A DNA stretch of 64,000 nt from DYRB01 sp963802205 (GCA_963802205.1 CAWDHW010000011.1:1-64000), one strand, 5' to 3'. Shown: positions 24,142-34,090, counted from the first letter of the stretch. Translations and numbers: made by a program. Notes: a model not told the origin generated them from the letters alone.

Positions 24142-26226
24142 TTAGCCCTTCTTGCGCTCCAGTACCTCCTTGATGACTGCCTCGGCGACGTTGCGGGGGC
24201 AGGGCATGTAGTGTGAGAACTCCATGGAGAACTGCCCGCGCCCGGACGTCATGGTGCGCAGTTGGCCGATGTAGCCGAACATCTCGCTTAAGGGGGCGTC
24301 GGCCTTGACCCGCACCCCGGTGACGCCGGCCTCCTGGGATTTGATCATGCCGCGGCGGCGGTTGAGGTCGCCGATCACGTCGCCCACATGGTCCTCGGGG
24401 GTGAACACGTCCACCTTCATGATCGGCTCCATGAGCTGCGGGGCCGCCTTGGGGACAGACTGGCGATAGGCGGCGCGCGCCGCGATCTCGTAGGCGATGG
24501 CCGATGAGTCCACGGCGTGGAAGCTGCCGTCAGTGAGGGTTACCTTGACATCGAGCAGCGGGAAGCCGGCCATGGTCCCCTGGACCATGCTGACCTTGAA
24601 GCCCTTGTCCACCGCTGGCCAGAACTCGCGCGGGACATTGCCGCCGGTAACTGCGGACTCGAAGACATAGCCGCTGCCGGGCTCGCCTGGTTCGATGACA
24701 TACTCGATCTTGGCGTACTGACCCGAGCCGCCGGTCTGCTTCTTGTGCGTGTAGCTGTCCTCGACACGCTTGGTGATGGTCTCGCGGTAGGCGACCTGGG
24801 GCTTGCCGACCACGACCTCGATGCCGTGGGTACGGCGTAGGATGTCCACCTTGATGTCGAGGTGCAGCTCGCCCATGCCCTTGATGATGGTCTCGCCGCT
24901 CTCCTCGTCGGTCTCGACATGGAAGGAGGGGTCCTCCTGGATCATCTTACTGAGCGCGATGCCGAGCTTCTCGGAGCCGTCCTTGTTCTTGGGGGCGATG
25001 GCGATGGAGATCACCGGGTCGGGGAAGACCATGGGCTCCAGCGTAGCCGGGTACTTGGGGTCGCACAGGGTATGACCGGTCTGGGTCCCCTTGAGGCCCA
25101 CCAGGGCGACGATGTCGCCGGCCTGGGCGGAATCGACCTCCTCGCGGGAGTTGGCGTGCATCTCGACGATGCGTCCGATGCGCTCGGTCTTTCCGGTAAA
25201 GGTGTTGAGGATGTTGGTCCCCTTCTCCAGTTGGCCCGAGTAGATGCGGGTGAAGGTCAGGGCGCCGAAACGGTCGTCCATGATCTTGAAGGCCAGGGCG
25301 CGCAGCGGGCGCTCGGCATCGACGATGGCATACTCACCGGTCGCGTTGCCCTCCAGATCTACCTCGGGTTGCGGCGGGACCTCCATTGGGTTCGGGAGGT
25401 AATCCACCACGCCGTCCAGTACCAATTGCATCCCCTTGTTCTTGAAGGCGGATCCACAGTAGGTCGGGAAGAAGGCGAGCTTGATGGTGCCGCTGCGGAT
25501 GCAGCGCTTGAGTGTGGCCATGTCCGGCTCTTCGCCATCCAGGTACTTCTCCATGGCCTCGTCGTCCTGTTCCAAGGCGTTCTCGACAAGCTTCTCGCGC
25601 CACTCCGCGATCCGATCCGCCATGTCCGCGGGCGGGTCCTGGATCGTGTACTTGGTTGGGTCGCCGGAGTCGTCCCAGATCCAGGCCTTGCGGGTCAGCA
25701 GGTCCACCACGCCAGTGAACTCGCCCTCGATGCCAATGGGCAGGACCATGACCAGGGGCTTGGCCGCCAGCACGTCCTCGATCTGCTTGACCACGCGGTA
25801 GAAGTCCGCGCCGATGCGGTCGAGCTTGTTGACCAGGATGACGCGGGCGACCTTGGAGTCGTTGGCGTAGCGCCAGTTGGTCTCGGACTGGGGCTCGACG
25901 CCGCCGGAACCGCAGAAGACGCCGACACCGCCGTCGAGCACCTTCAGCGAGCGATAGACTTCGATGGTGAAGTCCACGTGTCCGGGGGTGTCGATGATGT
26001 TGAAGCGATGACCCTTCCAGTAGCAGGTGGTCGCGGCAGACTGGATGGTGATGCCGCGCTCCTGCTCCTGCACCATGAAGTCGGTGGTGGCCGCGCCGTC
26101 ATGGACCTCGCCGATCTTATGGATCTTGCCGGTCAGCTTGAGGATGCGCTCGGTGGTGGTGGTCTTACCCGCATCGACGTGGGCGAAGATACCGATGTTT
26201 CGGTAGAGGGTGAGGTCTGCGGCCAT
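24142..26226 (-). CDS. fusA: Elongation factor G, stand-alone copy
   Basis: A 694 aa translational GTPase that drives ribosomal translocation. G motifs: P-loop AHVDAGKT (15-22), G2 RGITI, G3 DTPGH, G4 NKLD. Domains II to V are complete and the C terminus is normal. The start at 26226 (MAADLTLYRN) is chosen; a 37-codon longer frame is rejected. It is not in a str operon with rpsL, rpsG and tufA but alone, facing left, so this is likely the second EF-G paralogue present in many gammaproteobacteria rather than the str-operon copy. A regular fusA elsewhere is expected but cannot be seen. Confidence 0.92.
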   Translation of the reverse strand: MAADLTLYRNIGIFAHVDAGKTTTTERILKLTGKIHKIGEVHDGAATTDFMVQEQERGITIQSAATTCYWKGHRFNIIDTPGHVDFTIEVYRSLKVLDGGVGVFCGSGGVEPQSETNWRYANDSKVARVILVNKLDRIGADFYRVVKQIEDVLAAKPLVMVLPIGIEGEFTGVVDLLTRKAWIWDDSGDPTKYTIQDPPADMADRIAEWREKLVENALEQDDEAMEKYLDGEEPDMATLKRCIRSGTIKLAFFPTYCGSAFKNKGMQLVLDGVVDYLPNPMEVPPQPEVDLEGNATGEYAIVDAERPLRALAFKIMDDRFGALTFTRIYSGQLEKGTNILNTFTGKTERIGRIVEMHANSREEVDSAQAGDIVALVGLKGTQTGHTLCDPKYPATLEPMVFPDPVISIAIAPKNKDGSEKLGIALSKMIQEDPSFHVETDEESGETIIKGMGELHLDIKVDILRRTHGIEVVVGKPQVAYRETITKRVEDSYTHKKQTGGSGQYAKIEYVIEPGEPGSGYVFESAVTGGNVPREFWPAVDKGFKVSMVQGTMAGFPLLDVKVTLTDGSFHAVDSSAIAYEIAARAAYRQSVPKAAPQLMEPIMKVDVFTPEDHVGDVIGDLNRRRGMIKSQEAGVTGVRVKADAPLSEMFGYIGQLRTMTSGRGQFSMEFSHYMPCPRNVAEAVIKEVLERKKG

Positions 26227-26523
26227 GGCTGGTTCCTGGGGTTGCCGAGTCGGCGTGGAAGGTACTAAAAGGGACGGCCCCCAGGTGGGGGCCGATTCAG
26301 CGGCTGCCCACGGTAGCAGCAAACCGGCAGGAGTCAAGACTTGACGGCGGCAAAACGTCTCTGAACAGGGGCTTGGTCCGATCCCGGGGGTGCCCCGAGA
26401 GGGGTGTAAGTCCGACCTGGGCCCTTGTCTATCAGGTTTCCGGCGGTTGCCTCAGTCTGGGTATACTCGCCGGACCGGACCCGTGGCCAAACGGCCCCTG
26501 TCACCGAGGTCGGAAGTATCGCC

Positions 26524-27486
<963 letters not shown>

Positions 27487-27534
27487 GCCTCGATCCGATA
27501 TTCGGCAGTTGTCCGCCCTTTTAGAGACTGATCC

Positions 27535-28221
27535 ATGCCAGACCCGGTCGTCGTTTCCGTCGTCATCCCGACCCTCAACGAGGGCCCCCGGATAGGCGAA
27601 TTGCTGAGGGGGCTGGCCGTCGGTCGTGGGATCGGGCTGGAGCTCATCGTCGTGGATGGGGGCAGCGCGGATGGCACCCTGGAACTGGCCCGGCCCCTGG
27701 CGGATCTGGTCCTGGAGACCGGGCGTGGGCGTGCCGTCCAGATGAACGCCGGGGCCAGGGCCGCCCGCGGCGTCTACCTGTGGTTCCTGCATGCCGATAC
27801 CCGGGTCTCACCGGAGGCGGTGGTGGCCCTGGGGGCGGCCTGCGGTGCCGGCGCCCTCTGGGGTCGCTTCGACGTCCGGCTCTCCGGTCGCCAGCCGTTG
27901 TTGCGTCTGGTGGAGCGGCTCATGAATCTGCGCTCCTGCCTCACTGGCATCGCCACCGGGGACCAGGGGATCTTCGTCGCCCGCGCCGCCTTCGAGGCCG
28001 TCGGGGGCTACCCGGAGATCCCTCTGATGGAGGACATCGCGCTGAGCAAGGCCCTGCGTCGTCGCGCTCGGCCCCTGTGCCTGCGGACCCCCATCGAGAC
28101 CTCCAGCCGGCGCTGGGAGGAGCGGGGTCTGCTGCGCACCATCCTGCTGATGTGGCGCCTGCGTATCGCCTATGCCCTGGGGGCAGCCCCGAGCCAATTG
28201 GCGCGGCGCTATGACGCCTGA
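27535..28221 (+). CDS. rSAM/selenodomain-associated transferase 2 (GT2-like)
   Basis: A 228 aa GT-A fold glycosyltransferase 2-like protein of the TIGR04283 type: VSVVIPTLNEGPRIGELLRG, the acidic motif VVDGGSADGT, then GRAVQMNAGARAARGVYLWF with HAD as the DxD-like element, and GDQGIFVARAAFEAVGGYPE. It lies 48 bp after the radical SAM gene and overlaps the next transferase by 11 bp. The pathway product is not known. Confidence 0.85.
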   Translation: MPDPVVVSVVIPTLNEGPRIGELLRGLAVGRGIGLELIVVDGGSADGTLELARPLADLVLETGRGRAVQMNAGARAARGVYLWFLHADTRVSPEAVVALGAACGAGALWGRFDVRLSGRQPLLRLVERLMNLRSCLTGIATGDQGIFVARAAFEAVGGYPEIPLMEDIALSKALRRRARPLCLRTPIETSSRRWEERGLLRTILLMWRLRIAYALGAAPSQLARRYDA

Positions 28222-28839
28222 TGCGACACTGTTGGTGTTCGCCCGCGAGCCCATCCCGGGTCTGGTCAAGACCCGCCTCATCCCAGCCCTGGGCGCTACG
28301 GGGGCGGCGCGCCTGTACCGGGCCTTGCTGGATCGGGCGCTGAACGCGGCGACCGGGGTCCCAGGGGTGGCCGTGGAGCTCTGGTGCACCGGGGCCCCTC
28401 CCAGCGGCGGGGTCTGTGCCGGGCTGGCTCGCCGCCATGGGCTGGAGCTGCGCCATCAGGGGGCGGGGGGGCTGGGGCAGCGCATGGCCCAGGCCCTGGG
28501 GGAGACTCTGGCGCGCTGCGACCGGGTGGTGCTGATCGGCAGCGATTGTCCGGGTTACCATCCCGCCTACCTGAGCGCGGCCTTCGCCGCCTTGGGGGGC
28601 AGGATGCCGTGCTGGGTCCGGCGGCGGACGGCGGCTATGTCCTCATCGGGCTGCGTCGCCCGGCCCCGGAGCTGTTCGCCGACATCCCCTGGGGGACCGA
28701 CGCCGTCCTGGCCGGTACCCGTACCGCCTTGGACCGACTCGGCTGGACCTGGGCCGAGCTACCCACCCTACAGGACATAGACCGCCCGGCGGACCTGGCG
28801 GCCTGCCCCGGCCTCGTCGGCTCCACACACTCGGACTGA
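28211..28839 (+). pseudogene. rSAM/selenodomain-associated transferase 1, frameshifted
   Basis: A TIGR04282-type transferase. The first part, from ATG 28211 (TLLVFAREPIPGLVKTRLIP ... VLIGSDCPGYHPAYLSAAFA), is normal. After a run of six G (28594-28599) the family sequence continues in the next frame (GQDAVLGPAADGGYVLIGLR ... PTLQDIDRPADLAA) to the stop at 28839. Seven G would restore a protein of about 209 aa. The defect is a homopolymer indel: real, phase-variable or an assembly error. It overlaps the upstream gene by 11 bp. Confidence 0.75.
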
Positions 28840-28843
28840 TGCC

Positions 28844-29068
28844 ATGTTTGCCTGGATCGACCGTCTTCCCCTCGCCGCCCTGGTCATTGCCGCCCTGACC
28901 CTGGGGCTCGCCCCCTTTGTCCCCGAGCCCCATGTCTGGGAGAAGCTCAAGATGTTGGCCGACGGGAATCTCTCACGGCCCATCGACATCTTCGACCTGC
29001 TGCTCCATGCCGCCCCTTGGGTCCTGCTCGCCATCAAGCTGGCGCGCCTGGGCCGTACCCCGGGGTGA
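28844..29068 (+). CDS. Small two-helix membrane protein (RND-transporter-like annotation)
   Basis: A 74 aa protein: MFAWIDRLPLAALVIAALTL, then GLAPFVPEPHVWEKLKMLAD and a second helix LLLHAAPWVLLAIKLARLGR. Relatives with GLAPFxPEPHxxEKLxML are common in proteobacteria and usually carry an uninformative 'RND transporter' label; the protein is far too small to be one. It begins 4 bp after the damaged transferase and probably belongs to the same transcript. Function unknown. Confidence 0.75.
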   Translation: MFAWIDRLPLAALVIAALTLGLAPFVPEPHVWEKLKMLADGNLSRPIDIFDLLLHAAPWVLLAIKLARLGRTPG

Positions 29069-29170
29069 TGAGCCTCCGGGCTCGATCGTTCCGCAAACCC
29101 AGGTCGCTGCCCTGGGCTGGTATGTTTGACCCCGTTGGGGTCATCTCGCCAGGTCCGGTAGCACGGGATG

Positions 29171-29491
29171 CTAGTACGTGGCCATAGCCGGGTTCACATC
29201 CCGGGCCCAGGCGGCGATGCCGCCCTGGAGGTTGATGACCTTGTCGAAGCCCTGGTACTCCAGATAGGCAGCGACCTGCTGGCTGCGGATGCCGTGGTGG
29301 CAGATCACCACCAGGTCGCGGTCGCGATCCAGCTCGTCGAGGGCGGCGGGGATCTGGCGCATGGGCAGGGAGCGGGACCCGTCGATGCGGCAGATACCGA
29401 ACTCCCAGGGTTCGCGTACGTCGAGCAGGACGGGGTGCTCGCCGCCGCCATTGATGTGAGCGGCAAGGTCTTGCGGGGACATCTGCTTCAT
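29171..29491 (-). CDS. Rhodanese-like domain protein
   Basis: A 106 aa single rhodanese domain (sulfurtransferase, GlpE-like). The active-site loop is CHHGIRS, with the catalytic Cys at residue 64; the motif LLDVREPWEF and the terminal VINLQGGIAAWA are standard. It may carry sulfane sulfur or act in detoxification. It follows pcm by 14 bp on the same strand, and the pair is likely co-transcribed. Confidence 0.92.
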   Translation of the reverse strand: MKQMSPQDLAAHINGGGEHPVLLDVREPWEFGICRIDGSRSLPMRQIPAALDELDRDRDLVVICHHGIRSQQVAAYLEYQGFDKVINLQGGIAAWARDVNPAMATY

Positions 29492-29505
29492 GGTGGGTGT
29501 ATGGG

Positions 29506-30171
29506 TTAGAAGACGAAACGATGCGGCAGGGTTGCGTTGGTCAGGGCCTGGACGCAGGTCTCGAACAGGGGCTCGCGGCGGTAGTCCGTGGCGCTGTCCC
29601 GGGTGACGAGCACGGCGCGCATGACCGGGGCCTCACCAACCATGGCGAACAGGCGCCCGCCCAAGGTCAGTTGCTGTTGCAGCGCGGTCAGGGCCGTAGC
29701 ATCGGGCAGGGACCCGGTGACGGCGATGACGTCGAAGGGACCGCCCTCCACCCGCCCGGCCAGGCCGTCGGCGCAGCGCACCTGGACCTGGGCAAACCCC
29801 TGCTGCGCAAGGCGTGCCTGGGCCGCCGCGGCCAGTTCCGGGTCGATCTCCAGGGACAGGACCCGGGCGCCGAGTTGGGCCAGGCAGGCACTGACGTAGC
29901 CACTGCCGGTACCGATCTCCAGGGCACGGTCCCCGGGCTCCACCGCCAGGGCCTGAAGCAGGCGTCCGACCACCTTTGGCGGCAGCATGAGCTGACCCTT
30001 GCCCAGGGGAATTTCGCAGTCGGCGTAGGCCAGGCCGAGGTACGGGTCGGGTACGAAGCCCTCGCGCTGCACCACCTCTATGGCGTCCAGGGCTCGGTCA
30101 TCGAGGACCCCCCAAGGGCGGACCTGCTGGTGGATCATGTTGAAGTGGGCTTGGGCGAGGCGCGCGTCCAT
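29506..30171 (-). CDS. pcm: Protein-L-isoaspartate O-methyltransferase
   Basis: A 221 aa methyltransferase that uses S-adenosylmethionine to repair isoaspartyl residues. Motif I is ALEIGTGSGYVSA; the family motif LMLPPKVVGRLLQAL precedes it, and MIHQQVRPWGVLD is near the N terminus. Start at 30171; a 76-codon longer frame is nonsense. It is slightly divergent from PcmA of E. coli, being of the branch often found next to tolC and rhodanese genes. Confidence 0.88.
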   Translation of the reverse strand: MDARLAQAHFNMIHQQVRPWGVLDDRALDAIEVVQREGFVPDPYLGLAYADCEIPLGKGQLMLPPKVVGRLLQALAVEPGDRALEIGTGSGYVSACLAQLGARVLSLEIDPELAAAAQARLAQQGFAQVQVRCADGLAGRVEGGPFDVIAVTGSLPDATALTALQQQLTLGGRLFAMVGEAPVMRAVLVTRDSATDYRREPLFETCVQALTNATLPHRFVF

Positions 30172-30418
30172 CGGATCTACCTCTGAGCTGGGTGGCGAAG
30201 GGGGCTTGGGAAGCCGCAAAAGCCTAAGGTGTTTGCCCCGGGCTGGCAAGGTCACGCAGTTCGCGCTGGGCGACACCCGGTGCTCCCAGCACACATGGCG
30301 CCGGATCTGGCGGCGTGTTTCCGGAGAGGAGGGTCGCCAACTGTGACCGTCCTGGTTGACTCCGCCGTGGGTGTCGCGCGTCAGGACACCCGTCGCCACA
30401 GCGTAGGGTGCGCGGATT

Positions 30419-30547
30419 GGCTATGTCTGCGTAAAGTGTTGGTCGGGTGGCGTGCGATGACCCCCTCTTGCAGCAAGAAATCCGCGCCACGAGGCCTAGT
30501 GGCCGACCCGAGCTCGGTAAGGTTCCAACGGCTGACGCAGACAGGCC
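30419..30547. repeat. MITE-like element A with inverted-repeat ends
   Basis: A 129 bp element. Left end GGCTATGTCTGCGTAAAGTG followed by TTGG; right end, read on the other strand, GGCCTGTCTGCGTCAGCCGT followed by TGG. The ends match in about 17 of 24 positions. Both sides carry GATTG (30415-30419 and 30548-30552), a possible five-base target duplication. No coding sequence. Mobile status is an inference. Confidence 0.5.
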
Positions 30548-30603
30548 GATTGCGAGACATTCAGCACGGTATGAGATATGATGCGAGAGCGGTCAAGTGT
30601 TTT

Positions 30604-30728
30604 GGCTGTGTCTGCGTTAAGTGATTGGCCGTTGGTAACCCACTGTTTATCCTAATAAGTGACGCTGTTTCCGGCACCGTCAAGATTGGGCCGGTACGCA
30701 CGTACCAACAGCTAACGCAGACAGAGCC
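30604..30728. repeat. MITE-like element B with inverted-repeat ends
   Basis: A 125 bp element of the same kind as the one at 30419. Left end GGCTGTGTCTGCGTTAAGTG; right end on the other strand GGCTCTGTCTGCGTTAGCTG followed by TTGG. The ends match at 17 of 20 positions. It lies 56 bp after element A and about 110 bp upstream of aqpZ, so it may influence that promoter. Alternatively both are a REP/BIME cluster. Confidence 0.5.
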
Positions 30729-30841
30729 TCGCGGATTTCGGCTTGGGCCGGTGGAGTCCAGCGGGTACACTGCGCCCCGCGTCGGCCAGGGGCCTTGGAC
30801 CGGCGCGTTACCTTTCAAACCATTCCGACGAGGAGTATTCA

Positions 30842-31578
30842 ATGTCCCTGATGCAACGTTCTCTGGCCGAGCTGATCGGCACCTTCTGGCTGGTCCTGGG
30901 CGGGTGCGGCGCCGCCGTGCTGGCCGCCGTGCTTCCTGGGCCCGACCGGGGCCGGTACATCTCGGCATCGGCTTCGTCGGCGTCTCCCTCGCCTTCGGTC
31001 TGACAGTGCTGACCATGGCCTATGCCATCGGCCACATCTCCGGCTGTCATCTGAACCCGGCGGTCACCGTCGGCCTGGCGGTGGGCGGGCGCTTCAGCTT
31101 CGCCGAACTGCCGGTCTACGTCATCGCCCAGACCATCGGCGCCATCTGCCGCGGCCTTCTTGCTGCTGATGATCCTCCAGGGCAGCCGGGTTTCACGTTG
31201 AACGCCACCAGCCTGGCGGTCAACGGCTTTGGTGACCTGTCCCCGGGCAAATACACCATGATGGCCGCCCTGATCACCGAGGTGGTCATGACCGCCATGT
31301 TCCTGATCATCATCCTGGGCGCCACCGACAAGGCCGCCTCCGGCGGTTTCGCCGGTCTGGCCATCGGTCTGGGGCTGACCCTGATCCATCTGATCTCCAT
31401 CCCGGTGACCAATACCTCGGTCAACCCGGCCCGCAGCACGGGTCCGGCCCTGGTCCTGTTCCTCAACGGTCAACCCGAGGCCCTGGGTCAGGTCTGGCTG
31501 TTCTGGGTGGCCCCCATCGTCGGTGCCATCATCGGCGCCGTCATCTATGGGATCATTTCCGCCGGTCGTAAGGACTGA
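30842..31578 (+). pseudogene. aqpZ: Aquaporin Z, frameshifted
   Basis: A water channel gene of the MIP family. The start MSLMQRSLAELIGTFWLVLG matches AqpZ and has GAGGAGT upstream. Around 30944-30960 the reading frame is lost, and the family sequence continues in another frame (GIGFVGVSLAFGLTVLTMAY). A second patch, 31147-31187, is out of frame: read in the shifted frame it gives AAAFLLLMILQGS, the expected helix. Both NPA motifs are present (NPAVTVGL and NPARSTG). Three indels in one gene point to sequencing error or decay. Corrected length about 245 aa. Confidence 0.8.
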
Positions 31579-31593
31579 TCCGGCTCTGTGTAA

Positions 31594-31637
31594 AGACCCC
31601 CAGGGCCTGCCATGGCAGGCCCTGGGGGTCTTTTTTT
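31594..31637 (+). terminator. Strong intrinsic terminator after aqpZ
   Basis: A perfect 38 bp palindrome (31594-31631, each arm AGACCCCCAGGGCCTGCCA) followed by a run of seven T. This is an unusually long and perfect hairpin that would end transcription of aqpZ. Confidence 0.92.
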
Positions 31638-31660
31638 GCTCTGTCTGTGTTAACGGTTGA
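31638..31660 (+). repeat. Solitary copy of the dispersed repeat end
   Basis: GCTCTGTCTGTGTTAACGGT then TGA, directly after the T run of the aqpZ terminator. It matches the end of element B (GCTCTGTCTGCGTTAGCTGT then TGG) at 18 of 23 positions. No inverted partner is seen nearby. Confidence 0.4.
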
Positions 31661-31720
31661 CTTCGCGCGGACCAGGGCCGCTATCTCTCGGGTCGGTGCC
31701 GGACCTTTAGGCCGGACCCG

Positions 31721-32845
31721 TCAGACCAGGACCAGATTGTCCCGGTGGATGAGTTCCTTTTCCTCCAGGTAGCCCAGGATGTCCTCGAAACGCGAACTGG
31801 GCTGTCCCATGATGCGGGCGGTGTCCTCGGCGTCGTAGTTGACCAGGCCTCGCGCCACCTCTTGCCACTGTTCGTCCACACAGGCGACGACCTCGCCGCG
31901 GCGGAATGTGCCGTGTACCCCCTTGACCCCAACAGCCAGCAGGCTCTTGCCCTGGTCGCGCAAGGCGCGCACGGCGCCGGCGTCCAGGGTCAGGCGCCCG
32001 CTCGCCTGGAGGTGGGCGGCGAGCCACTGCTTGCGGGCCGCTTCCGGTCCCTGGGAAGGGATGAGCAGGGTGCCGACGTCTTCGCCCCGGCCGATGCGGG
32101 TCAGGACTTGCGGTCCGCGCCCCGGGGCGATGATGGTGGCCGCCCCGCTGCGTGCCGCCAGGCGTGCCGCGCGGATCTTGGTGATCATGCCCCCGGTGCC
32201 CTGGGCCGTGGCGCTACCTCCGGCCACGGCGTCAAGCTGAGGGTCGTCCACCAGGGTCTCGTGGATCAGCCGGGCATCGGGGTTTCCCCGCGGGTCCTGG
32301 TCGAAGAGCCCATCCTGGTCCGTGAGTAGGATCAGGACCTCGGCCTCGATCAGGTTGGCTACCAGGGCAGCGAGGGTGTCGTTGTCGCCGAAGCGCAGCT
32401 CGTCGGTAGCGACGGTGTCGTTCTCGTTGATAACCGGGATCACGCCCAAACCCAGAAGGGTGCACAGGGTGCTGCGGGCGTTGAGGTAGCGGCGGCGGTC
32501 GGCAAGATCGTCCCGGGTCAGCAAGACCTGGGCGGTGTGGATGCCGTGCTGCTGAAAACACGCCTCGTAGTGGCGTACCAGCCCCATCTGGCCGATGGCG
32601 GCGGCGGCCTGCAACTCCGGCAGGGACTTGGGTCTGGTACGCATCCCCAGCCGGGCCATGCCCTCGGCCACGGCGCCGGAGGAGACCAGGACGACATCGT
32701 GGCCGGCCAGCCTGCGCGCGGCAATCTGGGCGACCCAGGGGGCGAGGATGGCCCGGTCCAGGCCTTGGCCGTCGCGGGTGAGCAGGGCGCTGCCAATCTT
32801 GACGACCCAGCGGTGGGTCTGGGGCACTGTGGCGCGGGAGGGCAT
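31721..32845 (-). CDS. proB: Glutamate 5-kinase
   Basis: A 374 aa enzyme that phosphorylates glutamate in proline synthesis. The amino acid kinase domain has WVVKIGSALLT at the start, LVSSGAVAEGM, NENDTV and GTGGMITKI. A C-terminal PUA domain (about residues 280-365, LTLDAGAVRALRDQGKSLLA then VGVKGVHGTFRRGEVV) is present, as in bacterial ProB. Last gene of the rplU-rpmA-obgE-proB operon; it starts 17 bp after obgE. Start at 32845; longer frames are unrelated. Confidence 0.95.
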   Translation of the reverse strand: MPSRATVPQTHRWVVKIGSALLTRDGQGLDRAILAPWVAQIAARRLAGHDVVLVSSGAVAEGMARLGMRTRPKSLPELQAAAAIGQMGLVRHYEACFQQHGIHTAQVLLTRDDLADRRRYLNARSTLCTLLGLGVIPVINENDTVATDELRFGDNDTLAALVANLIEAEVLILLTDQDGLFDQDPRGNPDARLIHETLVDDPQLDAVAGGSATAQGTGGMITKIRAARLAARSGAATIIAPGRGPQVLTRIGRGEDVGTLLIPSQGPEAARKQWLAAHLQASGRLTLDAGAVRALRDQGKSLLAVGVKGVHGTFRRGEVVACVDEQWQEVARGLVNYDAEDTARIMGQPSSRFEDILGYLEEKELIHRDNLVLV

Positions 32846-32862
32846 GGGGACCTCGCGTGGGG

Positions 32863-33975
32863 CTAGTCGAGGGGGTGCCAGGTGACGGTGTCTTCGCCCG
32901 GATCGGAGCCGTCGTCGGTGCCGGTGCCGGGGGAGGCGCACTGGGCGGCCAGGCGGGCCGCCTCCGCGCGGGCGGTGATGGTGTTCATGATGGCGGCGGT
33001 CAGCGCGGCGGTCCCGGTGCCGGTGAGGGCGGAGATGGCGTAGACCGGTCCCTTCCAGCCCAGCTCGGCTACCAGCTCCGCCTGGCGCTCCAGTGCCTCG
33101 GTGGGATCAAGGAGATCGGTCTTGTTGAGCACCAGCCAGCGCTCCTTGCCTGCCAGTTCGTCGCTGTAGGCGGCCAGCTCGTGCTCGATCTTGCGTACCT
33201 GATCGGCGGGGTCGGCGTCGTCGCCCAGTGGGGCGAGATCGACCAGGTGCAGCAGGAGTCCGGTTCGCGACAGGTGCTTGAGGAACTGAAGCCCGAGGCC
33301 CGCCCCCTCTGCCGCACCTTCGATGATTCCGGGGATGTCGGCGATGACGAAGCTGCGCCGCAGGCCCAGGCTGACCACGCCGAGGTTGGGGTGCAGCGTG
33401 GTGAAGGGGTAGTCGGCGACCTTGGGCCGGGCGCTGGAGACAGCGCGGATCAGGCTCGATTTGCCGGCGTTGGGGAAACCGAGCAGGCCAACGTCCGCCA
33501 ACAGGATCAACTCCAGGAAGAGCGTTCGGCGCTCCCCCTCGGTGCCCGGCTTGAACTGGCGTGGGGCCCGATTGGTGCTCGATTTGTAGCGGGCGTTGCC
33601 AATGCCGTGGAAACCGCCTTGTGCCACCAGCAGGCGTTCGCCCTCGACGAGGAGCTCGCCGATAGGCTCCTCGGTCTCGGCGTCGAAGACCCGCGTCCCC
33701 ACCGGGACCCGGATCACGAGGTCGGCCCCGCCGTGCCCGGTCATGTCCTTGCCCATGCCGTTCTTGCCGCGCTCGGCGCGGTGCAGGCGCTGGTAGCGGA
33801 AGTCCACCAAGGTGTTGAGCCCGCTATCGGCATGCAGGAAAACGCTGCCGCCGTTCCCGCCGTCACCCCCGTTGGGGCCGCCGAAGGGGATGTACTTCTC
33901 GCGTCGGAAGCTGACGCAGCCATCGCCGCCGTCGCCGGCTACGACCTCGATCCTTGCCTCGTCAACGAACTTCAT
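32863..33975 (-). CDS. obgE: GTPase ObgE/CgtA
   Basis: A 370 aa ribosome-associated GTPase needed for 50S assembly. The glycine-rich Obg fold occupies residues 1-158 (KFVDEARIEVVAGDGGDGCV), followed by the G domain: GFPNAGKSSLI, DIPGIIEGA, and NKTD. The C-terminal tail is acidic as usual (GTGTDDGSDPGEDTVTWHP). It lies between rpmA and proB in the standard order. Confidence 0.97.
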   Translation of the reverse strand: MKFVDEARIEVVAGDGGDGCVSFRREKYIPFGGPNGGDGGNGGSVFLHADSGLNTLVDFRYQRLHRAERGKNGMGKDMTGHGGADLVIRVPVGTRVFDAETEEPIGELLVEGERLLVAQGGFHGIGNARYKSSTNRAPRQFKPGTEGERRTLFLELILLADVGLLGFPNAGKSSLIRAVSSARPKVADYPFTTLHPNLGVVSLGLRRSFVIADIPGIIEGAAEGAGLGLQFLKHLSRTGLLLHLVDLAPLGDDADPADQVRKIEHELAAYSDELAGKERWLVLNKTDLLDPTEALERQAELVAELGWKGPVYAISALTGTGTAALTAAIMNTITARAEAARLAAQCASPGTGTDDGSDPGEDTVTWHPLD

Positions 33976-34027
33976 AGGTATTTAGCCGGCACTCGGGCTG
34001 GTCGTGGGGCGGGTCTTAGAAACGCGA

Positions 34028-34051
34028 AAGCCTCGTCGCAGGACGAGGCTT
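34028..34051 (-). terminator. Hairpin after rpmA
   Basis: AAGCCTCGTC-GCAG-GACGAGGCTT forms a ten-base-pair stem. On the minus strand it is followed by TCGCGTTTCT, a weak T tract. It lies between rpmA and obgE and would reduce, not end, read-through to obgE. Confidence 0.6.
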
Positions 34052-34090
34052 GCCGCGCAACGCGGAGTTTGGGGCAGGCGAGGAGGGGGC

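Noticed and set aside
24862..26268. 468-codon plus-strand ORF opposite EF-G
   Set aside because: Antisense shadow of fusA; composition rich in Asp, Val, Gly, Leu as expected for the complement.
28844..29068. RND efflux transporter
   Set aside because: A 74 aa protein with two helices cannot be an RND pump; the label is inherited in databases.
30625..31578. A 317-codon frame read as one long aquaporin with an N-terminal extension
   Set aside because: The first 110 codons do not resemble AqpZ and cross a repeat element; the true N terminus is in another frame at 30842.
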